Positions 8,672-17,529 of a stretch of 64,000 nucleotides of DNA are shown here, in pieces (position 1 is the stretch's first letter; every line of letters begins with the position of its first letter). The stretch comes from DATBSK01 sp964501785. GTDB lineage: Bacteria > Actinomycetota > Acidimicrobiia > IMCC26256 > PALSA-555. Location: assembly GCA_964501785.1 (NCBI GenBank), contig CAZCUD010000003.1:1-64000 (forward strand). Reading direction: 5' to 3'. The position numbers and the translations under genes were made by a program. The notes beneath the pieces were generated by a model, which was not told the DNA's origin, ran no database searches, and saw only the letters and a program-made list of their open reading frames with translations.

Positions 8672-8794
8672 TCGCCGCGTCTCGGCGGCCGTTGGTGCAC
8701 GTGCATCATTCGGGCCCCATCCGCTTCACCGGCCGCACTGGCCCTCCGAAACAACAGGAGGACTGGGGATCGATCGTCCGGGGAGGCCGACGAG
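8672..8794 (+). promoter_or_regulatory. Intergenic region upstream of the LPxTG-type protein
   Basis: It holds a small hairpin (CGCCG-CGTCT-CGGCG, 8673-8687) just after the epimerase stop and a perfect 10-bp palindrome TGCACGTGCA (8696-8705) that could be a protein-binding site. The ribosome-binding site GGGGAGG ends about 9 bp before the ATG at 8795. Together these suggest that the surface-protein gene has its own promoter. Confidence 0.3.
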
Positions 8795-10120
8795 ATGGGG
8801 ACCAAGCGACACGCGGCGGCGTTGATCGGCGCGATGGCGATCGTCGCGGGCAGTGCGGCGATCGGCACGACGATCGCGGGTGCGCAAACCGACGTGGACG
8901 CGCCGACACCCGAGCCGGGCACCGAGGTGCCGGCCACCGGGCCGGGTGGTGCGCCGGCCGAAGGCGTGGCGCCACCGTCGACGGCTCCGCCGGCGGTCGA
9001 CTCGCCGTGGACGGTCGCCTCGCCTTCGACGGTCACCGACCCGACCCCCCGCCCGTCACCGCCGGCCGATGCCGCGGCCTCGTCGAGCACAGGGGACGGG
9101 GAGGTGGGGGCGGCCGCGCAACCGATCGACGGCTGGGTCGCCGACGGCGACTCCGGCCTGCCGCTCGCCGGCATCTGCGTCGCGCTCTACTCGGTCGAGG
9201 AGCGAGACGCGTTCGCCGGGTTCACGGTGACGTCCGGTGACGGCTCCTGGAGCTTCGTCCCCGGCGTCGAGGGCTCGTACCGGATCGCGTACTTCCGGCC
9301 CACCGCCGACGGTGACTGCAAGTCGATGCCGCTCGCGGCCGGCCCGGTCCCCGAGTGGGCGTTCGACCAGGCGCTCGTGGTCGGTGACCCCACGACCGCC
9401 AGCCCGCCGCCGGGCGCCGCGACGATCCCGGACGGCTCGACCGGGATCGGGGCGTGTCTCGGCGACGCCGCGCTCCACGTCGGCGGCTGCGATCGGCGCT
9501 TCGGCGGCAAGGGCACGATCAGCGGGACCGTGACGCGCCCGGGCCCCGCGCCGGTCGCCGCCGCGTGCATCTACGTGCTCGCGCAGGTCGGCACCGAGAC
9601 GTACGGCAACGGAGGCATGACCGATGCCGACGGCCGCTTCCTCGTGAGCGGACTCGTCGAGGGGCTCGACTACGTCGTCGCTGCGGTGCCGCCGTTCGAG
9701 GAGGACGGCGTGCCCTGTGAGACCGAGGACGGGCCGCCACCGCCGTCGGGTGACGGGCTCCAGCCCGAGTTCTACGCCGATGTGTGGATCGACCTCACCG
9801 CGCCCGAGCTCGACGGCGACGTCGTCGGCTGGGCCGAGGCGCACGGCGCGGCGATCGTGCACACCGGCGCCACGGGCGTCGACGTGTGCCTCACGCCGGA
9901 GGCGGGCGATGTCGAGCCCCGCGGCGTCTGCGGTGCCGCGGCGCCGACCGACGTCGTTCCGGCGGACACGACGGCGACGGGTGAGGCGCCGGCCGCCACC
10001 GCGGTCACCGGGACGCTGCCGCTGACCGGCGGCAGCCCGGCCGTCCCGGCTGCCGTCGGGGCCTCGCTCGTCGCGCTGGGCGTGGGCGCGCTGATCGTGG
10101 CTCGGCGCCGGCCCGCCTGA
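8795..10120 (+). CDS. LPxTG-type cell-surface protein with carboxypeptidase-regulatory-like domains
   Basis: 441-aa exported protein. It has a signal peptide (about residues 1-33, ending GTTIAGAQ) and a Pro/Thr/Ala-rich stalk (35-105). Two beta-sandwich modules of the carboxypeptidase-regulatory/CNA-B-like type follow, visible as DGWVADGDSGLPLAGICVAL (from about 109) and GTISGTVTRPGPAPVAAACI (from about 243). The C terminus is a classic sortase signal: LPLTG at 408-412, a hydrophobic segment, then RRR. It would be linked to the cell wall or held in the membrane; no sortase gene lies in the window. Placed directly after the polysaccharide operon, it may link polymer and cell surface, which is inference. 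Confidence 0.75.
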   Translation: MGTKRHAAALIGAMAIVAGSAAIGTTIAGAQTDVDAPTPEPGTEVPATGPGGAPAEGVAPPSTAPPAVDSPWTVASPSTVTDPTPRPSPPADAAASSSTGDGEVGAAAQPIDGWVADGDSGLPLAGICVALYSVEERDAFAGFTVTSGDGSWSFVPGVEGSYRIAYFRPTADGDCKSMPLAAGPVPEWAFDQALVVGDPTTASPPPGAATIPDGSTGIGACLGDAALHVGGCDRRFGGKGTISGTVTRPGPAPVAAACIYVLAQVGTETYGNGGMTDADGRFLVSGLVEGLDYVVAAVPPFEEDGVPCETEDGPPPPSGDGLQPEFYADVWIDLTAPELDGDVVGWAEAHGAAIVHTGATGVDVCLTPEAGDVEPRGVCGAAAPTDVVPADTTATGEAPAATAVTGTLPLTGGSPAVPAAVGASLVALGVGALIVARRRPA

Positions 10121-10187
10121 TCCGGCGGGTCTCGCTGCGCTGAGCACCTGGCCGGTCACCCAGGGTGACGCCTACCATCGATCGGCG

Positions 10188-12503
10188 GTGCCTCCGGAGG
10201 ACGTCCACCGCGTGCTCGCGCGCCAGCTGCGTCGGCTCGGGCTCTCGCCCGACGACCCACCCGACGCCGAGCAGTGGACCGAGGTGCTGCGGCGCGTGAG
10301 CGCCGCCTACACCGAGTTCGACGACGATCGATACCTGATCGAGCGCTCGCTCGAGATCTCGGGCGCCGAGATGCGGGCGCTGTACGACGAGCTGCGACGA
10401 AGCGCGGAGTCCGAGCTCGCCGCGGAGCATGCGCGGCTGCTGATGGTGGCCGAGCACTCCCCGATCGGCATCGTCGAGATCGACCACACCGGCCGCGTGG
10501 TGTTCGAGAACGAGTTCGCCCGGGAGATCGCAGGCGGGTCGATCATCGACTTCGGTGAGGGCATCCGATCGCTGGTCCACGAAGGCGACATGGAGTCGCT
10601 GCGCGACGCCACCCGGCGCGCGTGGGAGCAGGGCGCCGACCAGACCTTGCTCGCTCGGTTCCATCGTCTCGACGGCGGGCTGCGCTGGTGTCGCCTGCGC
10701 ATCCGCGCCATCCGATTCGCCGACGGTGGCAGCTGGTTCATCGCCGCCGCCGACGTGACCGAGGAGATCGAGGCGCGTGCCGCGACCGACCGACTCACCG
10801 CGTTGCTCGAGGCCGCCACCGACGTGGTGGCGGTCTTCGACCCCACCGGCCGGCTGCTCCAGCTCAACCGGGTGGGCTGCCACTACCTGGGCGTCTCGGC
10901 CGACGACGAGCTCGTCGGGCGCACGCTCTTCGAGCTGTTCGACCCGTCGAGTCGCGAGCGCGTGCGCAAGGACGCGGTGCCGGCGCTCCGGTCGCTCGAC
11001 ACGTGGAGCGGCGAGGTGACGCTCGTCGGTCCGGGAGTGTCGACCCCCGTCTCGCTCGTGCTGCTCGCGCACCGGGGTGACGACGGCGAGCTCGAGTACT
11101 GCTCGGCGATCGCTCGCGACGTCACCGAGCTGAAGGACGTCCAACACGCGCTCGCCCGCGAGGCCACCCACGATGCGCTGACAGGGCTCCCGAACCGCAC
11201 GCTGCTCTTCGACCGGCTCGGCCACGCCGTGCAGCGCGCGGAGCGGACGGACGCCGGCATCGCGGTGCTCTACATCGACCTCGACCGGGTCAAGCTCGTC
11301 AACGACAGCCTCGGCCACGACGCCGGCGACCAGGTCCTGGTGCAGGCAGCCGAACGACTTCGCGGTGCGGGCCGCGCGGGCGACACGGTCGGGCGGCTGG
11401 GTGGCGACGAGTTCGTCGTGGTGGCCGAGGACCTCGACGGCCCGCGGGCCGGCGTGCGCCTGGCGATGCGCATCGTCCGCGCCTTCGACGAGCCGTTCGA
11501 CCTCGACGGCATCGAGGCGTTCGTCACCGCGAGCGTCGGCGTGGCGTTCCGCGCCGGGCCGAGCGACACCGCCGCGACGTTGCTGCGCGATGCCGACGTC
11601 GCGATGTACCGGGCGAAGGAGGCAGGCGGCAACCGGTTCGAGCTCTTCGACGCCGAGATGCGGGCCTGGGTCACCGAGCGGTTCGAGATCGAGGCGGCCC
11701 TGCGGCACGCGATCGAGCGTGACGAGATGCACGTCCACTACCAGCCGCAGCTGCGGCCCGACACCGGCGAGGTCGTGGGCTTCGAGGCACTCGCCCGCTG
11801 GCACCGCGCCGGCGGCTCACCGGTGCTCCCGTCGGTGTTCATCCCGCTCGCGGAGGAGACCGGGCTGATCCCGATGATCGGCGCGCACGTGCTCGCGGTC
11901 GCCTGCCGTACGGCCGCGGTGTGGAACGAGGCGCGCGGCGACGCTCGACAGCTCGACCTCGCGGTCAACGTCTCGGCCCGCCAGCTCGCCCAGCCGGGCC
12001 TGCTCGAGGTCGTCGACCGGACGCTCGCCGAGTCGGGGTTCGACCCGAAGCACCTCACCCTCGAGATCACCGAGTCGGTGCTGGTGCAGGACCCCGACAT
12101 CGCTCGGAGCCGCCTCGAGGCGCTCCGGGAGCTCGGGGTGCGCCTCGCGCTCGACGACTTCGGCAAGGGCTACTCGTCGCTCGCGTACCTCCAACGGTTC
12201 CCGCTCGACGCGGTCAAGATCGACCAGGAGTTCGTGGCCCGGCTCGCGGTCGACTCGACGATCGTCGCGTCGGTGATCGAGCTCGCGCACGCGCTGGGCT
12301 TCGAGGTGGTCGCCGAGGGCGTCGAGACCGACGAGCAGCTCGACGCGCTCGTCGCGCTCGGGTGCGACGTCATCCAGGGCCACGTGGTCGCGCGGCCACT
12401 CGCGCCGGCCGCGGCGACGGACTGGCTCGCCGACCACGAGGCGGGCGTCGCGGCCACGGCCGCCCGAGTCAGCGACGATCGAGGTCGAGCGACGCCGAGT
12501 TGA
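10188..12503 (+). CDS. PAS-PAS-GGDEF-EAL cyclic-di-GMP signalling protein
   Basis: Soluble protein of 771 aa with no membrane segment. A helical N terminus (1-80) is followed by two PAS domains (about 82-200 and 205-330). The GGDEF domain has an intact GGDEF (405-409) and an upstream RAGD I-site. The EAL domain has EAL at 533-535, plus EITES, DDFGKGYSS and EGVET, so both cyclase and phosphodiesterase motifs are intact. GTG start at 10188, with TACCAT about 10 bp upstream, suggesting a very short leader. Its 3' end overlaps the convergent msrB by 35 bp. With the protein at 1-2037 it brackets the polysaccharide genes. Confidence 0.9.
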   Translation: MPPEDVHRVLARQLRRLGLSPDDPPDAEQWTEVLRRVSAAYTEFDDDRYLIERSLEISGAEMRALYDELRRSAESELAAEHARLLMVAEHSPIGIVEIDHTGRVVFENEFAREIAGGSIIDFGEGIRSLVHEGDMESLRDATRRAWEQGADQTLLARFHRLDGGLRWCRLRIRAIRFADGGSWFIAAADVTEEIEARAATDRLTALLEAATDVVAVFDPTGRLLQLNRVGCHYLGVSADDELVGRTLFELFDPSSRERVRKDAVPALRSLDTWSGEVTLVGPGVSTPVSLVLLAHRGDDGELEYCSAIARDVTELKDVQHALAREATHDALTGLPNRTLLFDRLGHAVQRAERTDAGIAVLYIDLDRVKLVNDSLGHDAGDQVLVQAAERLRGAGRAGDTVGRLGGDEFVVVAEDLDGPRAGVRLAMRIVRAFDEPFDLDGIEAFVTASVGVAFRAGPSDTAATLLRDADVAMYRAKEAGGNRFELFDAEMRAWVTERFEIEAALRHAIERDEMHVHYQPQLRPDTGEVVGFEALARWHRAGGSPVLPSVFIPLAEETGLIPMIGAHVLAVACRTAAVWNEARGDARQLDLAVNVSARQLAQPGLLEVVDRTLAESGFDPKHLTLEITESVLVQDPDIARSRLEALRELGVRLALDDFGKGYSSLAYLQRFPLDAVKIDQEFVARLAVDSTIVASVIELAHALGFEVVAEGVETDEQLDALVALGCDVIQGHVVARPLAPAAATDWLADHEAGVAATAARVSDDRGRATPS

Positions 12504-12876
12504 TGCAGTAGCGCTGGCCCTCGGGCCCGGGCCCGTCGTCGAACACGTGGCCCAGGTGCCCGCCGCAGCGACGACACACGACCTCGGTGCGGATCATCCC
12601 GTGGGAGAGGTCGCGCTTGGTCTCGACGGCCTCCGCCACCGCAGGCTCGGTGAAGCTGGGCCACCCCGTGCCCGAGTCGAACTTGGTCTCGGAGTCGAAC
12701 AGCTCGGCGCCACATCCCGCGCAGCGGTAGGTGCCGTCGTCGTGGCAGTCCCAGTACTGACCGGTGAAGGCCCGCTCGGTGCCGGCCTTGCGCAACACCT
12801 GGAACTGCTCGGGCGACAGCTCGTCTCGCCACTCGTCGTCGGTCTTGGTGACCTCGCGCACGCTCTTGTCGGCCAT
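12469..12876 (-). CDS. msrB: Peptide-methionine (R)-S-oxide reductase
   Basis: Reduces methionine-R-sulfoxide in oxidised proteins, in the cytosol. The 135-aa protein is a complete single-domain MsrB. It has the zinc-binding Cys pairs CAGC (about 50-53) and CRRC (about 99-102), the FDSGTGWPSF substrate motif and the catalytic Cys124 in RYCINS. The ATG at 12876 is preceded by AAGGCGAG. The 3' end overlaps the convergent GGDEF-EAL gene by 35 bp. The RidA gene begins upstream on the same strand with a 19-bp gap, so the two probably share a transcript. Confidence 0.95.
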   Translation of the reverse strand: MADKSVREVTKTDDEWRDELSPEQFQVLRKAGTERAFTGQYWDCHDDGTYRCAGCGAELFDSETKFDSGTGWPSFTEPAVAEAVETKRDLSHGMIRTEVVCRRCGGHLGHVFDDGPGPEGQRYCINSASLDLDRR

Positions 12877-12895
12877 GGTGATCTCGCCTTTCCGG

Positions 12896-13306
12896 TCAGG
12901 CGGGCGGTGGGAGGTGGGCCCACACCTCGATCTCGAAGGCCGCACCGAGCGGCAGCCAGGCGACTCCGACGGTGCTGCGCGCCGGTCGGTGCTCGCCGAG
13001 GACCTCCGCGTAGACCTCGTTGATCGCGGGCATCAGCTGTGGGCTCTCCAGGGCTACGAACACCGTGGCCTTGGCCACGTGTTCCCACGTGCAGCCGCAT
13101 TCCTCGAGGAGCGTCGTGGCGTTCGCGAGGGCCTGTCGGACCTGGCCCGGCACGTCGGGCACGAGCGCACCGGACTCCGGGTCGATTCCGATCTGGCCGG
13201 AGCAGACGATCCACTCGCCTGCCCGCACGGCCGGCGAGTACGGACCCGCGGCCGGGGTCCGGGGCGTGGGGACCGGGGTCGGTCGGGTGGGTGGCGATCC
13301 GGGCAT
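12896..13306 (-). CDS. RidA/YjgF/YER057c/UK114 family protein
   Basis: 136 aa, RidA fold. Family members hydrolyse reactive enamine/imine intermediates or have related deaminase roles. Visible family features are PAAGPYSPAVRAG, CSGQIGIDPESG, the helix with VRQALANATTLLEECG, ATVFV and the C-terminal FEIEVWA. The residue usually Arg in the catalytic site (the R of the R-S/T-V segment) is present in PARSTVGV. It lies upstream of msrB on the same strand. Confidence 0.88.
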   Translation of the reverse strand: MPGSPPTRPTPVPTPRTPAAGPYSPAVRAGEWIVCSGQIGIDPESGALVPDVPGQVRQALANATTLLEECGCTWEHVAKATVFVALESPQLMPAINEVYAEVLGEHRPARSTVGVAWLPLGAAFEIEVWAHLPPPA

Positions 13307-13323
13307 GCCCGCAACCTAACGAG

Positions 13324-14198
13324 TCAGGCGCCGGTGGCGGCTCGCCAACCGGCCGCGCCCACCAGGCCGGGGTCGTCGCCCAGGGCCGCGGCGACCACCT
13401 CGATCGGCGGGCCGGCCGGTCCGAATCGGGCGAGCGCGTCCACGAGCGGTTCGAGCGTGAGGTCGTGGTTGAGCCCGACGCCGCCGCCCACGACCATCAC
13501 CGTCGGCGCGTAGAGGTGGGCGAGCGTGACCGCGCCGAGGCCGGCCGCGAAGAGGGCCTCGTCCCAGATCTCGCGGGCGACCGTGTCGCCGTCGCGCACG
13601 AGCGCACCGACGTCGGGGCCGCGCACCGACATGCCGCGCTCGTGGGCGAGGCGCGCGATGGCGGTGCCCGAGCCGAGCGCCTCCACCGTCGCAGGCCGCC
13701 CGCCGCGGCGAGCCGGTCGATCACGGTGTGTCCGACCTCACCCGCGGAGTAGCGCGGCATCACGAGCCGACCACCGACGAGCGCGCCCGCGCCGACCCCG
13801 GTCGAGATCGTCAGGTACACGACGTCGGGGTGCCCGCGCCCGGCGCCGAAGTGCGCCTCGCCGACCGCCGCGGCGTCGGCGTCGTTGGCGAGCGTGATCG
13901 GGAGGTCGAGCGCGCGCTGGAGCGCGTCGCGGGTGATGAGCGCGCGCCAGCGCGGGGGGAGGTTCGGCGCGTGCAGCAACGTCCCGGCGAGGTAGTCGAC
14001 GCGCCCCGGCACCGCGACCACGCCGTGCTCGACCGGGTGCGCCGTGCGCATCCCCTCCAGCAGCGCGACGAACGGGTCGAGGGTGTCGGCGCCGTGCGGC
14101 GTCGCGGCGTGGTCCCGGGCGACGATCGAACCGGTCTCGTCGACGACCGCGACGCGCATGTTGGTGCCGCCCAGGTCGACGGCGAGCGTGAGCGGCAC
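13324..14198 (-). pseudogene. ROK-family sugar kinase (glucokinase-like) with a frameshift
   Basis: N-terminal part (14198 down to about 13690): AVDLGGTNMRVAVVDETG phosphate motif, TLANDADAAAVGEAHFGAG with the catalytic Asp, and ISTGVGAG. It then loses frame near 13685-13710. The C-terminal half (VEALGSGTAIARLA, VMVVGGGVGLN) continues in another frame to 13324. One extra base in the run GGCGGGCGGCC would restore a continuous protein of about 290 aa. The region where most ROK kinases carry a CxCGxxGC zinc cluster has no cysteines. It could be a sequencing or assembly indel or a real pseudogene. It lies 19 bp after zwf on the same strand, with GGAGG before the GTG start, and so belongs to a glucose-6-phosphate operon. 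Confidence 0.8.
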
Positions 14199-14217
14199 GG
14201 ACGTCCTCCGTCGTGCG

Positions 14218-15609
14218 TCAGACGACCGGGTCGTGCCAGCCCTCGGGGTCGCGGATCAGCCCCTCGGCCTGCTTCGGACCCCACGTGTGCGGCTTGTACG
14301 GGTACGACTGGTGGTGGTGGGAGATGACGTGGTCGACGACGCGCCACGCCTTCTCGACGCCGTCCTCGCGGGCGAAGAGGAGGTTCTCGCCGGCCATCGC
14401 GTCGCCGAGGAGTCGCTCGTACGGGCCCAGGTCGTCGGTCTGGTCGTCGGTGAGCGAGAGCTCGACGTTCTCGCCCATGAACCCTTCGCCGGCCTTCTTC
14501 GCGCGAGCGCCGAGCGCGATCTGCACCATGGGGTTCATGCGGAAGCGCACGTAGTTGGTGTCGCGGGGGAGGTCCTCGTACTCGGCGAACACCCGCTGCG
14601 GAGGGCGGTGCAGCTCGACGCGCACCTCTGTGCACTCCACGGGCAGGTTCTTGCCCGCGCGGATGTACCAGGGCACGTCGGCCCAGCGCCACGAGTCGAT
14701 GAAGAAGCGCGCGGCCGCGAAGGTCTCGACGTCGGAGTCGGGCGCGACGCCCTGCTCGGAGCGGTAGCCGTCGAACTGGCCGCGCACGAGGTCGTCCTCG
14801 TGGAGCGTGCGCACCGCGCCGAACACCTTCTCCTTGGCGTCCCGCAGGTCGTCGACCGCGCTGCCCACCGGTGGCTCCATCGCGAGCAGCGCCAACGTCT
14901 GGAGCAGGTGGTTCTGCACGACGTCGCGCAGTGCGCCGACCTCCTCGTAGAAGGCACCCCGGCCCTCGACGCCGAAGTCCTCGGCCATCGTGATCTGCAC
15001 CTGACGCACGTGGTCGCGGTTCCAGATCGGTTCGAGGAAGGAGTTGGCGAACCGGAAGTAGAGGATGTTCTGGATCGCCTCCTTGCCCAGGTAGTGGTCG
15101 ATCCGGAAGATGCTCGACTCGGGGAACACCGAGTGCAGCACCCGGTTGAGTTCCTGGGCCGACGCGAGGTCGCGCCCGAACGGCTTCTCGACGATCACCC
15201 GGGCGCCCTTCGCGCAGTCGGCCGAGGCGAGGCCCTCGACGACGGTGGGGAAGAGGCTCGGCGGGATCGCGAGGTAGTGCGCCGGACGCTTCGCGCTGCC
15301 GAGCTGCTTGCGCAGGTCCTTGAACGTGGCGGCGTCGGAGTAGTCGCCGTCGACGTAGCTCATGAGGTCGGAAAGCCTCTGGAACGCGCCCTCGTCGTCG
15401 ACCCCGCCACCGAACTGCTCGATGCCGTCGCGGGCCCGGGCGCGCAGGTCGTCGATGGTCCAGCCGGAGAGCGCGACCCCGATGACGGGCACGTCGAGGT
15501 CGCCGCGCTTCACCATGCTGTAGAGAGAGGGAAAGACCTTCTTGTGTGCCAGGTCGCCGGACGCGCCGAAGAAGACGAGCGCGTCCGAGTGCGGGCGCTT
15601 CTCGAGCAC
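14218..15609 (-). CDS. zwf: Glucose-6-phosphate 1-dehydrogenase
   Basis: First step of the oxidative pentose phosphate pathway: glucose-6-phosphate to 6-phosphogluconolactone with reduction of NADP. 463 aa, with the Rossmann motif FFGASGDLAHKK (about 13-24), the substrate-binding signature FRIDHYLGKE (about 164-173) and conserved C-terminal motifs. GTG start at 15609, 12 bp after gnd's stop. It forms an operon gnd-zwf-ROK kinase on the minus strand; no opcA follows. Confidence 0.95.
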   Translation of the reverse strand: MLEKRPHSDALVFFGASGDLAHKKVFPSLYSMVKRGDLDVPVIGVALSGWTIDDLRARARDGIEQFGGGVDDEGAFQRLSDLMSYVDGDYSDAATFKDLRKQLGSAKRPAHYLAIPPSLFPTVVEGLASADCAKGARVIVEKPFGRDLASAQELNRVLHSVFPESSIFRIDHYLGKEAIQNILYFRFANSFLEPIWNRDHVRQVQITMAEDFGVEGRGAFYEEVGALRDVVQNHLLQTLALLAMEPPVGSAVDDLRDAKEKVFGAVRTLHEDDLVRGQFDGYRSEQGVAPDSDVETFAAARFFIDSWRWADVPWYIRAGKNLPVECTEVRVELHRPPQRVFAEYEDLPRDTNYVRFRMNPMVQIALGARAKKAGEGFMGENVELSLTDDQTDDLGPYERLLGDAMAGENLLFAREDGVEKAWRVVDHVISHHHQSYPYKPHTWGPKQAEGLIRDPEGWHDPVV

Positions 15610-15621
15610 GTCGAGACCCGC

Positions 15622-16635
15622 TTACGACTTCTTCTCGTCGTGACCGCCGAACTCCTTGCGCATCGCCGAGAGGATGCGATCGGCGAAGTCGGCCTCACCG
15701 CGCGAGCTGAACCGCTCGAACAGCGCTGACGCGAGCACCGGGGCCGGCACGCTCTCGTCGACCGCCGCGAGCACGGTCCAGCGTCCCTCGCCGGAGTCGG
15801 AGACGCGGCCCTCGAAGTCGGCCAGGTCGGGCGACTCGCTGAACGAGTGCGCGGTGAGGTCGAGCAGCCACGACGCGATCACGCTGCCGCGACGCCACAC
15901 CTCGGCGACGTCGGGGAGGTCGAGGTCGTACTGGTAGTACTCGGGGTTGCGCAGCGGCGTCGTCTCCGCGTCGACCTCGCGCTGCTGCGTGCCGGCGTTC
16001 GCGTGCTTGAGGATGTTCAAGCCCTCGGCGTAGGCCGCCATGATGCCGTACTCGATGCCGTTGTGGACCATCTTCACGAAGTGGCCCGCGCCGTTGGGTC
16101 CGCAGTGCAGGTACCCGTTCTCGGCGGGCGACGCTTCCCCGGTCTTCCCCGGTGTGCGCGGCGCGCTGTCGACGCCGGGCGCGATCGTCTTGAAGATCGG
16201 GTCGAGGTGCTGCACGACCTTGTCCTCGCCGCCGATCATGAGGCAGAAGCCCCGGTCGAGCCCGAAGACGCCACCGCTCGTGCCGACGTCGACGTAGTGG
16301 ATCTTCTGCTCGGCGAGCGCCTTCGCCCGACGGATGTCGTCGTGGTAGTAGCTGTTGCCGCCGTCGATGATGATGTCGTCGGCGTCGAACAGCGGCACCA
16401 GCTCCTGGAGCGTCTCGTCGACGACCGCGGCCGGCACCATGATCCACGCGGCGCGCGGCTTGGTGAGCTTGTCGGCGAACTCCTGGAGCGTGGTGGCGCC
16501 GACCGCACCCTCGCCCGCCAGCTCCTTCACGGCGTCGGGGCTCACGTCGTAGACGACGCATTCGTGGCCGTCGCGCATGAGGCGCCGAACGAGGTTGGCC
16601 CCCATCCGGCCGAGGCCGATCATCCCGAGCTGCAT
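15622..16635 (-). CDS. gnd: 6-phosphogluconate dehydrogenase (short, decarboxylating type)
   Basis: Oxidative decarboxylation of 6-phosphogluconate to ribulose-5-phosphate. 337 aa, the short form, compared with about 470 aa in E. coli Gnd. It has GMIGLGRMGANLVRRLM at the N terminus, IIDGGNSYYHDD, the SGG loop (GTSGGVFGLDRGFCLMIGG) and the catalytic K-x-x-HN helix (FVKMVHNGIEYG). ATG at 16635 with AGAGGAG upstream; an ATG five codons earlier has poorer spacing. First gene of the gnd-zwf-kinase unit and divergent from ppgK. Confidence 0.95.
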   Translation of the reverse strand: MQLGMIGLGRMGANLVRRLMRDGHECVVYDVSPDAVKELAGEGAVGATTLQEFADKLTKPRAAWIMVPAAVVDETLQELVPLFDADDIIIDGGNSYYHDDIRRAKALAEQKIHYVDVGTSGGVFGLDRGFCLMIGGEDKVVQHLDPIFKTIAPGVDSAPRTPGKTGEASPAENGYLHCGPNGAGHFVKMVHNGIEYGIMAAYAEGLNILKHANAGTQQREVDAETTPLRNPEYYQYDLDLPDVAEVWRRGSVIASWLLDLTAHSFSESPDLADFEGRVSDSGEGRWTVLAAVDESVPAPVLASALFERFSSRGEADFADRILSAMRKEFGGHDEKKS

Positions 16636-16754
16636 GGAGGCTCCTCTCACAGACCTTCGCTCGTCTGGTGATCCAACGTGCTCACCCTTGCGGTGGTCAC
16701 TGTGGCATAGCGTCGCACGGCAGAGGGGCAGTGCGAGACGACGGGGAGAGCGCC

Positions 16755-17519
16755 ATGGCCACCAGGCTCGGCATCGACATCGGCGGCACGGGCATCAAGG
16801 GTGCGCCCGTCGACACCGCGACGGGTGAGCTGGTCGCCGCTCGCTTCCGGATCCCCACGCCGCACCCGGCGACGCCGGCAGCGGTGGCGGGCACCGTCGC
16901 CGAGATCGCGAAGCACTTCGACTGGACCGGTCCGATCGGAGCGACGTTCCCGGCGGTCGTGAAGGACGGCGTGACCCAGACCGCGGCCAACGTCGACCCG
17001 TCGTGGATCGGTGCCGACGCAGGCAAGGTGCTGTCGGACGCGACTGGCTGTCCGGTGACCGTCATCAACGACGCCGACGCGGCGGGCCTCGCCGAGATCG
17101 AGTTCGGCGCGGCGAAGGGCCGTCAGGACACGGTCATCGTGGTCACGCTCGGCACCGGGATCGGCAGCGCGGTGTTCTGTCGCGGGCACCTCGTGCCCAA
17201 CACCGAGCTCGGGCACCTCCAGATCAGGGGCAAGGACGCCGAGCAGCGCGCGGCCGAGAGCGTGCGCGAGGCCAAGAACCTCTCGTGGAAGAAGTGGGCG
17301 ACGCGGCTCAACGAGTACTTCGCGCACGTCGAGGCGCTGCTCTGGCCCGACCTGATCGTCATCGGTGGTGGCGTGAGCAAGAAGAGCGACAAGTTCCTGC
17401 CGCACCTGATGACGCGGGCGGAGGTCGTGCCCGCCCAGCTCCTGAACGAGGCCGGCATCGTCGGCGCCGCCGTCGTCACCGAGCACCCGGCCTGGTCGCG
17501 GGAGGGCACGCCCGCGTGA
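16755..17519 (+). CDS. ppgK: Polyphosphate glucokinase
   Basis: Phosphorylates glucose using polyphosphate or ATP; an actinobacterial signature enzyme. 254 aa, ROK superfamily: GIDIGGTGIKGAPVD phosphate loop, NDADAAGLAE with the catalytic Asp, and VTLGTGIGSAVF. PPGK-specific ELGHLQIRGKDAEQRA replaces the zinc motif of ordinary ROK kinases. The ATG at 16755 is preceded by GGGGAGAG. It is divergent from gnd with a 119-bp spacer, and with zwf/gnd it supplies glucose-6-phosphate to the pentose phosphate pathway. It may compensate for the frameshifted ROK kinase nearby. Confidence 0.93.
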   Translation: MATRLGIDIGGTGIKGAPVDTATGELVAARFRIPTPHPATPAAVAGTVAEIAKHFDWTGPIGATFPAVVKDGVTQTAANVDPSWIGADAGKVLSDATGCPVTVINDADAAGLAEIEFGAAKGRQDTVIVVTLGTGIGSAVFCRGHLVPNTELGHLQIRGKDAEQRAAESVREAKNLSWKKWATRLNEYFAHVEALLWPDLIVIGGGVSKKSDKFLPHLMTRAEVVPAQLLNEAGIVGAAVVTEHPAWSREGTPA

Positions 17520-17529
17520 TGCGCTTCGG

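Noticed and set aside
13324..14198. Programmed ribosomal frameshift in the ROK kinase
   Set aside because: No slippery heptamer or downstream stimulator is evident; an indel in a G/C run is simpler.
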